Assembly (NCBI GenBank): GCA_023230855.1 | Contig: JALNWQ010000012.1 | Location: forward strand, 62,001-126,000 | Source of the DNA: Solirubrobacteraceae bacterium | Lineage (GTDB): Bacteria > Actinomycetota > Thermoleophilia > Solirubrobacterales > Solirubrobacteraceae | Length of the DNA stretch: 64,000 nucleotides | Direction: 5' to 3' | Part shown: piece after piece, positions 34,734-42,253 of the stretch | Position numbering within the stretch: position 1 is the first letter of the stretch | Layout: the number at the start of each line of letters is the position of its first letter | Program-made: the position numbers and the translations under genes | Notes under the pieces: model-generated | What the model was told of the DNA's origin: nothing | The model's database searches: none | The model's input: the letters and a program-made list of their open reading frames with translations, nothing else

Positions 34734-35894
34734 TCAGGCCGCCTGCCGGGTCTGCGCGGTCAACGGGTCCGCGGTGGCCGTCGGGCCCGCAGCGGTCCGG
34801 GTGCCCTGGGCGGTCGCGGCGAACCCGCTGAACGGGGCGGCGCCCCGACCGAGCCCGGCCGGCTCACCGACGCAGAACACGCCCTCGGTCGCCGACGCGG
34901 GATCGGGCAGCGGCGTGGCGGCCGCGGCCTGCACCGCCACCGCGACCCGCTCCTCGACCTCGGCCCGCAACGCCTCGACGTCGATCCCGTGGGCGCGGGC
35001 GATCGTCGCATGGGCGTCGAGCGGATCGCGGGCCGCCCACGCGGCGCGCAGCTCGGGGTCGACGTAGCGGGCGTCGTCGTGGGCGCCGTGGCCGTGCATC
35101 CGCATCGTCTCGGCCTCGATCAGCGTCGGCCCGCCACCGTCCAGCGCCCGCTCGCGGGCCCGCCCGACGGCGTCGAACACCGCCACGACGTCGTTGCCGT
35201 CGACCACCTCGGCCGCCACGCCGTAGCCGGCGGCCCGGTCGGCCGGCCGCACCCGGAACTGGCGGTCGGTCGGCGTCGAGTACGCCAGCTGGTTGTTCTC
35301 GCAGACGAAGACCACCGGCTCGCGGCGCAGCCCGGCGACGTTCATCGCCTCGTGCCAGTCCCCGCGCGACGTCGACCCGTCCCCGAAGAACGACAACGCG
35401 ATCCGCCGCTCGCCCCGGATCCGAAACCCCATCGCCAGACCGACCGCCACCACCATCATGTCCGGCAGCATCGACACCGGACCGACGATCCCTAGACGAC
35501 GATCACCGAAGTGGATGTTGCCCTCGCGGCCGTGACTCAACGCGTTCTCGCGCCCCATGTAGTGGCGGAACAGCTCGGTCAGATCGGTGCCACGGACGAG
35601 GTGCGCGCCCAGATCGCGGATCAACGGCGAGCTGATGACGTCGTCGGGACCCAACGCGAACGCCGCCCCGACGCTCGTGGCCTCCTGGCCCCGCCCGTCG
35701 TAGAACGACCCGGGGATCTTGCCCTGCTTGTACAACCGCACCCCGCGCTCCTCGACCACGCGGGTCATCAGCAGATGCTCGTGCAGCGACCGATGGTCGG
35801 CCACGGTGAGCGACGCGCCGTCGTCGGTCGCGGCGGCGTCGGGGCGGCGCCTGGCGCCGACCCGGAGGGTGGGCTTCATGTCGATCGTGGACAT
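34734..35894 (-). CDS. Branched-chain oxo-acid dehydrogenase E1 alpha subunit
   Basis: Thiamine-diphosphate-binding subunit, 386 residues. The ThDP motif runs from SFFGDGSTSRGDWHEAMN to CENNQLAYSTP (GDG...NN). Upstream are RGVRLYKQGKIPGSFYDGRGQEATSVGAAFAL and HGREGNIHFGD; the phosphorylation-loop region MHGHGAHDDARYVDP follows. The C-terminal ~50 residues are low-complexity and do not look conserved. The ATG at 35894 has GGAG 5-9 nt upstream. It lies 11 bp after the leucine dehydrogenase stop. Confidence 0.93.
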   Translation of the reverse strand: MSTIDMKPTLRVGARRRPDAAATDDGASLTVADHRSLHEHLLMTRVVEERGVRLYKQGKIPGSFYDGRGQEATSVGAAFALGPDDVISSPLIRDLGAHLVRGTDLTELFRHYMGRENALSHGREGNIHFGDRRLGIVGPVSMLPDMMVVAVGLAMGFRIRGERRIALSFFGDGSTSRGDWHEAMNVAGLRREPVVFVCENNQLAYSTPTDRQFRVRPADRAAGYGVAAEVVDGNDVVAVFDAVGRARERALDGGGPTLIEAETMRMHGHGAHDDARYVDPELRAAWAARDPLDAHATIARAHGIDVEALRAEVEERVAVAVQAAAATPLPDPASATEGVFCVGEPAGLGRGAAPFSGFAATAQGTRTAAGPTATADPLTAQTRQAA

Positions 35895-35905
35895 CGGGGC
35901 TCCGA

Positions 35906-36994
35906 TCAGGCCGCCACGGGGCGGGTCGAGGTCCGGGCCACGGGGTCGGGTGCGGGGACGGTCGCCGTCACGTCGCGCGCGGTCCGGACCGCGGCGATCC
36001 GCTCCCGCGCGAGCCGCTCGGCGGACTCCACCGGGGTGCGTCCCGTGGCGGCGGCGTCGGCGAGCGCGTGCTCGACCCGGTCGCCGATCGCCAGCACCGC
36101 CCGCTCCAGGGCGTCGCGGCTCCAGGCCTCGCGCAGGGCGTGGATGTGGATGACCCCGCCGGCGTTGGCGAGGAAGTCGGGGACGACCACGACGCCGCGC
36201 GCGGCGAGGGCGCCGGCCAACGTGGGGGAGGCGAGCACGTCGTTGGCGGCCCCGACGACGAACCGGCAGCGGAGCCGGTCGACGGTCGTGACGTCGATCA
36301 CCCGGGCCGCCGCGCAGGGGGCGAGCACGTCGCACTCGGCGGTGATGATCGCGTCGGCCGGGACGGCGCGGCCACCGAGCTCGGCCGCGAGTCGCTCGGC
36401 CCGGGCCCCGTCGATGTCGGCCAGCAGAAGCCGGGCGCCGTCGGCGGCCAGGCGCCGCGCCAGGTCGGCGCCGACGTGCCCGACGCCCTGCACCGCGACG
36501 ACGATCCCGTCCAGGTCGGTGCGGTCGTCGCCGTGCAGCACCGCGCGCCGCAGCGCCGCGTACACGCCGAGCGCGGTCCACGGGGAGGGGTCCTCGTCGG
36601 CACATGCGACGTCGTCGGCGGTCTCCCCGATCACGGCGAGGTCGCGGACGCTCGTGCCCATGTCGACGCCGGGCAGGTACGCCCCGCCGCAGCGCCGGAC
36701 GAACCGGCCGAACGACCGCAGCAGCGCGTCGCGGTCCTCGACCGGGCCGTCGACGACGATCACCGCCTTGGCGCCGCCGAAGGGCAGGTCCGCGGCGGCG
36801 TTCTTCAACGTCATCGCGGCGGCGAGCCGGCGGGCCTCGGTGGCGGCGGCCCGCTCGGACGGGTACGCCTTCATGCGCACGCCGCCCAGACCGGGGCCGA
36901 GGGTCGTGTCGTCGATCGCGATGACGGCGCGCAGCCCGACCTCGGGGTCGTGGCAGAGCACCAGCTGTTCGGTTCCGGGGAAGAGCGCGTCCAT
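35906..36994 (-). CDS. Leucine/valine-type amino-acid dehydrogenase
   Basis: NAD-dependent oxidative deamination of branched-chain amino acids, 362 residues. The Glu/Leu/Phe/Val dehydrogenase blocks are clear: GPGLGGVRMKAYPSE (substrate Lys), LPFGGAKAVIVVDG (catalytic Lys), the NAD-binding VAVQGVGHVGADLARRLAADG, and DFLANAGGVIH. The ATG has GAGG upstream. First gene of a four-gene operon with E1 alpha, E1 beta and E2, which would convert the resulting oxo-acids. Divergent from an Lrp-type regulator that is likely to control it in response to leucine. Confidence 0.92.
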   Translation of the reverse strand: MDALFPGTEQLVLCHDPEVGLRAVIAIDDTTLGPGLGGVRMKAYPSERAAATEARRLAAAMTLKNAAADLPFGGAKAVIVVDGPVEDRDALLRSFGRFVRRCGGAYLPGVDMGTSVRDLAVIGETADDVACADEDPSPWTALGVYAALRRAVLHGDDRTDLDGIVVAVQGVGHVGADLARRLAADGARLLLADIDGARAERLAAELGGRAVPADAIITAECDVLAPCAAARVIDVTTVDRLRCRFVVGAANDVLASPTLAGALAARGVVVVPDFLANAGGVIHIHALREAWSRDALERAVLAIGDRVEHALADAAATGRTPVESAERLARERIAAVRTARDVTATVPAPDPVARTSTRPVAA

Positions 36995-37054
36995 CGTCGG
37001 GCCTCGGTCGGGGGTGTGGGACGACCCAACCGCGAACGCCGTCGGTCGCGCAAC

Positions 37055-37067
37055 ACGACCAGGTCGT
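37055..37067. promoter_or_regulatory. Palindrome between leucine dehydrogenase and lrp-like genes
   Basis: ACGACC-A-GGTCGT is a perfect inverted repeat 61 bp before the leucine dehydrogenase start and 82 bp before the Lrp-like start. Lrp/AsnC proteins bind imperfect palindromes of this size, often between their own gene and a divergent target. Confidence 0.5.
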
Positions 37068-37148
37068 TCACGGTGATACGCGCAACGGATCGACGTCGGA
37101 ACGAGCATGAGGCGCGGTGCATTGCGTGGCCGTGCGATGCTGCGGCGC

Positions 37149-37628
37149 ATGACCACCGTCCCGGATGTCGATGACGTCGACCGCGAGCTGCTGCAGCTGC
37201 TGGAGCGGGACTCCCGTCGCACGCTGGCGGCGATGGGGACGAAGGTCGGCCTGTCGCCGGCGGCGACGAAGCGTCGGATCGATCGCCTGGAGCGCCTGGG
37301 GATCATCCGGGGCTACACGGCGGTCATCGACCACGCCAAGCTCGGATGGGGCCTGGAGGCGTTCACCGAGGTGCGCGTCGTCGGCAACACGCGCCTGGAC
37401 CAGATCGAGGCGGCGGCCCGCGACCTGCCCGAGGTGCAACAGATCTTCACGACCGCGGGGGATCCCGACGCGCTGGTGCGCCTGCGGGTCCAGGACATGG
37501 CGCACCTGCGCCGGGCGATCGACGACCTACGCCGTGGCGGCAAGGTCATCGGCACGAAGACCCTCATGGTGCTCGGCGCGTGGTCGCGGTCGGATCCGGT
37601 GCGGCGCGGGGATGGGGACGCGCGGTAG
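37149..37628 (+). CDS. Lrp/AsnC-family transcriptional regulator
   Basis: A 159-residue regulator with an N-terminal helix-turn-helix (DDVDRELLQLLERDSRRTL, MGTKVGLSPAATKRRIDRLERLGIIRGYTAVID) and the C-terminal ligand-binding RAM domain (AFTEVRVVGNTRLDQIEAAA, LPEVQQIFTTAGDPDALVRLRVQDMAHL). The ATG at 37149 is the first to give the expected N-terminus. It is divergent from the leucine dehydrogenase/oxo-acid dehydrogenase operon, matching the Lrp-BkdR arrangement known in pseudomonads and streptomycetes. It probably activates the operon when branched-chain amino acids are abundant. Confidence 0.92.
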   Translation: MTTVPDVDDVDRELLQLLERDSRRTLAAMGTKVGLSPAATKRRIDRLERLGIIRGYTAVIDHAKLGWGLEAFTEVRVVGNTRLDQIEAAARDLPEVQQIFTTAGDPDALVRLRVQDMAHLRRAIDDLRRGGKVIGTKTLMVLGAWSRSDPVRRGDGDAR

Positions 37629-37747
37629 GGCCGCCGGGCGGCGTGACGCGGGGCGGCACGGGGCGCCTCGCGGCGCAGCGCGGGCCGGGGCGCAGGACCC
37701 CGCGGGCAGATCGAAGAACAGTCGTGTACCGCTAGGCTGCCTCGCCC

Positions 37748-37789
37748 GTGCCCGTGCCCGTGCCCGTGCCCGAGCGCTCACCCGGCTGA
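37748..37789 (+). CDS. Possible upstream mini-ORF of (CCCGTG)n repeat
   Basis: TAGGCT at 37733-37738 is followed after 9 nt by four tandem GTGCCC units, an open frame of 13 codons beginning (VP)4 and ending TGA at 37787-37789, 15 bp before the transporter start. All four GTGs are possible starts. It could be a leader peptide with Pro-rich stalling potential; or GTG 37748 could just be part of a repeat. Confidence 0.3.
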   Translation: MPVPVPVPERSPG

Positions 37790-37804
37790 CCCGGGACCGC
37801 CCCG

Positions 37805-38692
37805 ATGGACTCGCCACTCGCCTCGGTCCTGCTGCCCGCCGCGCTCGCGGTGGTGATGCTCGGCCTGGGGCTGTCGCTGACGGTCGCGGACTTCGCGCGC
37901 GTCGGGCGGCAGCCACGGGTCGTCGCGATCGCGCTCGTCTGCCAGCTCCTGCTGCTGCCGGCGGCGGCGTTCGGCCTCGTGCTGCTCTTCGACCTCTCGC
38001 CGGTGCTGGCGGTCGGGATGATGCTGCTGGCCGCATCGCCGGGCGGGACGATGGCCAACCTCTTCAGCCACCTGTTCCGTGGCGACGTCGCGTTGAACGT
38101 GTCGTTGACGGCGATCAACTCGGTGATCGCGGTGGTGTCGGTGCCGTTGGTCACCGGCCTGGCGATCGACCACTTCTCGCCGGCCGAGACGGGCGACGAC
38201 ATCGGCCTGCAGTTCGGCAAGATCGCCCAGGTGTTCGCGATCGTGCTGATCCCGGTGGTCGTGGGGATGACGGTGCGGGCACGACGGGCGGCGTTCGCCG
38301 CGCGGATGGACCGACCGGTGCGGATCACGTCGGTCGTCGTCCTCGTCGGCGTGATCCTGGGGACCGCGGTGGCGGAGCGCGACGAGATCACCGGGTACAT
38401 CGGCGACGTCGGTCTGATCGCCGTGGCGTTCTGCACGATCAGCCTGGCGATCGGCTACCTCGTGCCGCGGTTGCTCGGCGTCGCGGAGCGGCAGGCGATC
38501 GCCTGCTCGATGGAGATCGGCATCCACAACGCCGCCCTGGCGATCACGATCGCGACCGGCGTGCTCGACAGCACCGAGCTCGCGGTCCCGGCCGCCGTCT
38601 ACGGGGTCGTGATGTTCCCCTGCGCCGCGATCGCGGGGTGGCTCATCACGCGGCGCGCGGTCGGCGCCCCGCCGACGGCGCCCGCGTCCTGA
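37805..38692 (+). CDS. Bile acid:sodium symporter (BASS) family transporter
   Basis: A 295-residue membrane protein with about nine or ten transmembrane helices. Family signatures: MLGLGLSLTVADFARVGRQP, LLAASPGGTMANLFSHLFRGDVALNVSLTAINS (the crossover region with sodium-site residues) and CSMEIGIHNAALAITIATG. In bacteria BASS proteins move organic acids such as pantoate, 2-oxo acids or methionine precursors; the substrate here is unknown. It follows the Lrp-like gene by 176 bp and might transport branched-chain oxo-acids, but nothing direct shows that. Its stop faces the LysR gene stop 12 bp away. Confidence 0.9.
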   Translation: MDSPLASVLLPAALAVVMLGLGLSLTVADFARVGRQPRVVAIALVCQLLLLPAAAFGLVLLFDLSPVLAVGMMLLAASPGGTMANLFSHLFRGDVALNVSLTAINSVIAVVSVPLVTGLAIDHFSPAETGDDIGLQFGKIAQVFAIVLIPVVVGMTVRARRAAFAARMDRPVRITSVVVLVGVILGTAVAERDEITGYIGDVGLIAVAFCTISLAIGYLVPRLLGVAERQAIACSMEIGIHNAALAITIATGVLDSTELAVPAAVYGVVMFPCAAIAGWLITRRAVGAPPTAPAS

Positions 38693-38704
38693 CCCGCGAC
38701 CCCG

Positions 38705-39580
38705 CTACCCGTCGAGCAGCTCCGCGACGAGCGGCGAGCGGTGCTCGGGGTTCCACAGGACGCGCAGCGCGACGTGGACCTCGGGCTCCAGGTCGCGCAC
38801 GATGACCCGGCCGTCGCGTGCCGGGCCGGTGGGGTCGGTGACGAACGCGACGTGGTCGTCGCGGGTCACCGACGTGATCGGCGGGGTGCCCTGCATCGGG
38901 CTGCGCTCCACGTGCGGCTCGAATCCCGCGTCGCGGCAGAGGCCGACGAGGAAGTCGGTGTAGGCGGAGCGTCCCGGCTCGCCCCACACCACGATGGGGT
39001 GATCGGCCAGGTCGGCGACCGCCAGTCGCGGACGGTCCGCGAGCGCGTGGTCGCGGTGCAGCGCCACGCGCAACGGCAGCTCGGCGATCGTGCGGGCCGC
39101 GAGGCCCGCCGGCGGCTCCATGTGGCGGGCGAAGGCCAGGTCGAGGTCGCCGCTGCGCAGGCCGTCGACGAGATCCGCCGGATAGAGCATCCGGGCGGTG
39201 ATCACGACCGCGGCTTCCGGGGCCGTATCGCCGGCGACGAGGCGGGCCGTGACGTCGCTGACCTCCTCGCCCCGCACGGCCGGCGAGTGCCCGACGCGCA
39301 GTTCCCGGGTGCCGCCGGCGGCCTGCCGCGCCCGTCGGACCGCCGTCGCCGCGGCGGCGACGAGGCCCCGTCCGTCCCGGGCGAGCGCCTCGCCGGCGGC
39401 GGTCAGGTCCACGCGGCGCGTCGTGCGCTCCAGCAGCGTGACGCCGAGCTCCTGCTCCAGGCGACGGATCGACGTCGACAGCGCCTGCTGCGACAGGAAG
39501 AGCCGCTCGGCCGCGCGCGTGAAGCTCCGCTCGTCCGCCACGGCGAGGAAGTGCGTCACCTTGCGCAGATCGAGGGCCAC
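38705..39580 (-). CDS. LysR-family transcriptional regulator
   Basis: A 291-residue LTTR. N-terminal winged helix: LRKVTHFLAVADERSFTRAAERLFLSQQALSTSIRRLEQELG, then the linker helix; the effector domain has two Rossmann-like lobes (ELRVGHSPAVRGEE; LRVALHRDHALADRPRLAVADLADHPIVVW). The GTG at 39580 is chosen because it starts directly at the DNA-binding helix; upstream codons are not protein-like. Divergent from the SDR gene 39726, its likely target, with two palindromes between them. Confidence 0.92.
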   Translation of the reverse strand: MALDLRKVTHFLAVADERSFTRAAERLFLSQQALSTSIRRLEQELGVTLLERTTRRVDLTAAGEALARDGRGLVAAAATAVRRARQAAGGTRELRVGHSPAVRGEEVSDVTARLVAGDTAPEAAVVITARMLYPADLVDGLRSGDLDLAFARHMEPPAGLAARTIAELPLRVALHRDHALADRPRLAVADLADHPIVVWGEPGRSAYTDFLVGLCRDAGFEPHVERSPMQGTPPITSVTRDDHVAFVTDPTGPARDGRVIVRDLEPEVHVALRVLWNPEHRSPLVAELLDG

Positions 39581-39614
39581 GTCGGCAGTCTCCCACGACT
39601 CATCCAGGTCGCTT

Positions 39615-39668
39615 GTGGATCCACGCGGATGACGCGTTTCCCTCGACGAGACGCCACGCCTAGCGTGG
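39615..39668. promoter_or_regulatory. Two palindromes in the LysR-SDR intergenic region
   Basis: GTGGATCCAC (39615-39624) is a perfect 10-bp palindrome and CCACGC-CTA-GCGTGG (39654-39668) a 15-bp inverted repeat. Both have the outward-symmetric form expected of LysR recognition and activation sites; the TAGCGT inside the second may double as a -10. Distance from the LysR start is 35-88 bp. Confidence 0.5.
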
Positions 39669-39725
39669 TCCCCGGCGTCGATCCCGGCGCCGAATCCGTC
39701 CCTCGATCGTGTCTGGAGACCGACC

Positions 39726-40478
39726 GTGACCCGCACCCTGACCGACAAGACCCTCCTCGTGGCCGGAGGCGCCAAGAACCTCGGCGGCCTCATCAGCCGG
39801 CGGGGCGCCGAGGCCGGTGCGAACGTCGTCGTCCACTACAACTCCGACGCGTCGCGCGGCGACGCCGAGGCCACCGCTGACGCGGTCCGTGCGGCGGGAC
39901 GCGAGGCGCTGCTCGTCCAGGGTGACCTGACGCGACCGGACGGCGTGACGGCGCTCTTCGACGCCGCGACCGACCGGTTCGGCGGGGTGGACGTGGCGGT
40001 GAACACCGTGGGCAAGGTGCTGAAGAAGCCGTTCGTCGACACGACCGAGGCCGAGTACGACGAGATGGCCGCCGTCAACAGCAAGGCGGCGTACTTCTTC
40101 CTGCAGGAGGGTGGCCGCCGCGTCAACGACGACGGCAGGATCATCACGATCGTCACGTCGCTGCTGGCCGCGTTCACCGGCCTGTACTCGACCTACGCCG
40201 GGCAGAAGGCCCCGGTGGAGCACTACACCCGTGCGGCGGCCAAGGAGTTCGCCCCGCGCGGCATCTCGGTCACGGCGATCGCACCGGGACCGATGGACAC
40301 GCCGTTCTTCTACGGGCAGGAGACCGACGACGCCGTCGCCTACCACCGCTCCCAGAGCCTCAACGGCGAGCTGACGAAGATCGAGGACATCGAGCCGATC
40401 GTCCGGTTCCTCGCCACCGACGGCTGGTGGATCACCGGCCAGACGATCTTCGCCAACGGCGGGTACACGACGCGCTGA
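39726..40478 (+). CDS. Short-chain dehydrogenase/reductase
   Basis: NAD(P)-dependent oxidoreductase of 250 residues with the Rossmann fold. The glycine motif is VAGGAKNLGGLISRRGAEAGANVVVHY, DLTRPDG binds the adenine ring, the usual NNAG is NTVG, and the active-site Tyr-x3-Lys is TYAGQKAPVEHYTRAAAKEF with the preceding Ser in IVTSLLA. The glycine motif has GGAKNLGG in place of TGxxxGIG, a form known in 2-deoxy-gluconate-dehydrogenase-like SDRs. The GTG at 39726 gives the standard N-terminus. Probable LysR target. Confidence 0.9.
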   Translation: MTRTLTDKTLLVAGGAKNLGGLISRRGAEAGANVVVHYNSDASRGDAEATADAVRAAGREALLVQGDLTRPDGVTALFDAATDRFGGVDVAVNTVGKVLKKPFVDTTEAEYDEMAAVNSKAAYFFLQEGGRRVNDDGRIITIVTSLLAAFTGLYSTYAGQKAPVEHYTRAAAKEFAPRGISVTAIAPGPMDTPFFYGQETDDAVAYHRSQSLNGELTKIEDIEPIVRFLATDGWWITGQTIFANGGYTTR

Positions 40479-40500
40479 GCGCCGCGACCCGCCGCCCGGC

Positions 40501-42252
40501 TCAGTCGTTGAAGAACCGACCCTCGGTGACCTCGGGGACGATCCCGGCGCGGATGGCGAAGTCGCCGAACCGCTCGCCGGGCTCGCGCTCGGCGGCGTAG
40601 CGGCCCAAGGCGTCGTCGAGCGCCTCGAGGATCTGGGGCTCGCCGACGTTCTCCAGCAGCATCTTGTTGAGCCGCTGGCCGTGGAAGCCACCGCCGAGGT
40701 ACAGGTTGTACTTGCCGGGGGCGCGGCCGGTGAGGGCGATCTCGGCGATGTACGGACGCGCGCAGCCGTTGGGGCAGCCGGTCATCCGGATGGTGATCGG
40801 CTCCTCCGTCAGCCCGTGGGTGGCGAGCAGGCCCTCGATCTTCGTGATGAGCTCCGGCAGGTATCGCTCGCTCTCGGCCATCGCCAGGCCGCACGTCGGC
40901 AGGGCCACGCACGCCATCGAGTTGAGGCGCAGCGCGCTGCTCTGCGCCCGCGTCGACGGCTCCAGGCCGTACTCCTGCAGCAGCGCCTCGATCTTCGGCC
41001 GGTCGCCCGGCTCGACCTCGGAGATGATGAGGCTCTGGTTCGGCGTCATCCGGAACGTGCCGGTGTGCGCCTCGGCGATCGCGCGCAGGCCGTCCATCAT
41101 CGGACGCTCCGGCGTGTTGCTGATCCGGCCGTTCTCGATGAACAGCGTGCAGTGCTCACGGCCGTCCTCGCCGGTGACCCAGCCGAGCTGGTCGCCGTTG
41201 GACGTGAAGGTGTACTTCCGCGCGCGACCGAGCTTGGCGCCCAGGCGCCGCTCGACCTCGGCCTTGATCCACGGCACGCCCTTGTCGTCGACCGTGTACT
41301 TGAACCGCGCGTGGGCCCGGTTGACGCGGTCACCGTAGTCGCGCTGGACCGACATCACCGCGTCGATCGTGTCGAACAGCTGGTCGACGGTGATGAACCC
41401 GATGACGCTCGCCAGGCGCGGGTACGTCTCGGGCGCGCGGTCGGTGCGTCCCAGGCCGCCGCCGATCGCGACGTTGAACCCCTGCAGCTCGCCGTTGCGG
41501 GTGATCGCGATGAACCCCAGGTCCTGCGAGTAGACGTCGATGTCGTTGCTCGGCGGGATCGCGAACCCGATCTTGAACTTCCGCGGCATGTACTGCTTGC
41601 CGTAGAAGGGCTCCTCGGGGCCGTCGACCGGCTTGCGCTCCTCGCCGAGGAAGATCTCGTCGTAGGCGCGGGTGCGGTGCAGCGCGTGCTCGCTCGTCCG
41701 CACCGCCAGGTCGTAGACCTCGGCGTGGAGCTTGGACAGCGTCGGGTTGACCGACGACATGACGCCGCGGGTGCCGTCGCCGCAGGCGCCCTTCGTGTCG
41801 AGCAGCACGTCGCGCATCTTGCGCAGGACCGGCCGCAGGTCGTGCTTGAGGATGTAGTGGAACTGGAACGTCTGACGGGTCGTCAGGCGCATCGTCTCGC
41901 CGCAGTGCTCGCGGGCGGTCTCGTCGATCTTGAGCCACTGGTCGGTCGTGCACACCCCGCCCGGGATCCGCAGGCGGGCCATGAACGAGTAGGCGGGCTC
42001 GAGCTTCTGCCGGCGGCGCTCATCGCGGATGTCGCGATCGTCCTGCTGGTAGATGCCGAAGAACTTCATGAGCTTCGTGTCGTCCTCGGCGACGGCGGCG
42101 GTGATCTCGTCGATGAGGCTGATGTCGATGGTGCCGCGCAGCTGGTCGCTGTTGGCCTTCATCGTCTCGTCGCGCCCGAGCACCTCGAGCGGCTGCGACA
42201 GGTCGTGGCTGCGGTCCACCTCGACCGCGGTCTTCGTCGTCACCCGTGTCAC
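40501..42252 (-). CDS. cysI: Sulfite reductase hemoprotein subunit
   Basis: Reduces sulfite to sulfide with siroheme and a 4Fe-4S cluster, 583 residues. Two ferredoxin-reductase-like half-repeats are visible (RLTTRQTFQFHYILKHDLRPVLRKM and FRMTPNQSLIISEVEPGD). The cluster/siroheme ligands are CVALPTCGLAMAESERYLPE and RMTGCPNGCARPYIAEI. Basic substrate residues (RLTTRQ, KGVPWIKAE) are kept. It begins one base after the cysJ stop, so the two subunits are translated together. As the CysJ partner it is the NADPH-dependent type, not the ferredoxin-dependent SirA of mycobacteria. Confidence 0.94.
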   Translation of the reverse strand: MTRVTTKTAVEVDRSHDLSQPLEVLGRDETMKANSDQLRGTIDISLIDEITAAVAEDDTKLMKFFGIYQQDDRDIRDERRRQKLEPAYSFMARLRIPGGVCTTDQWLKIDETAREHCGETMRLTTRQTFQFHYILKHDLRPVLRKMRDVLLDTKGACGDGTRGVMSSVNPTLSKLHAEVYDLAVRTSEHALHRTRAYDEIFLGEERKPVDGPEEPFYGKQYMPRKFKIGFAIPPSNDIDVYSQDLGFIAITRNGELQGFNVAIGGGLGRTDRAPETYPRLASVIGFITVDQLFDTIDAVMSVQRDYGDRVNRAHARFKYTVDDKGVPWIKAEVERRLGAKLGRARKYTFTSNGDQLGWVTGEDGREHCTLFIENGRISNTPERPMMDGLRAIAEAHTGTFRMTPNQSLIISEVEPGDRPKIEALLQEYGLEPSTRAQSSALRLNSMACVALPTCGLAMAESERYLPELITKIEGLLATHGLTEEPITIRMTGCPNGCARPYIAEIALTGRAPGKYNLYLGGGFHGQRLNKMLLENVGEPQILEALDDALGRYAAEREPGERFGDFAIRAGIVPEVTEGRFFND

Positions 42253-42253
42253 C

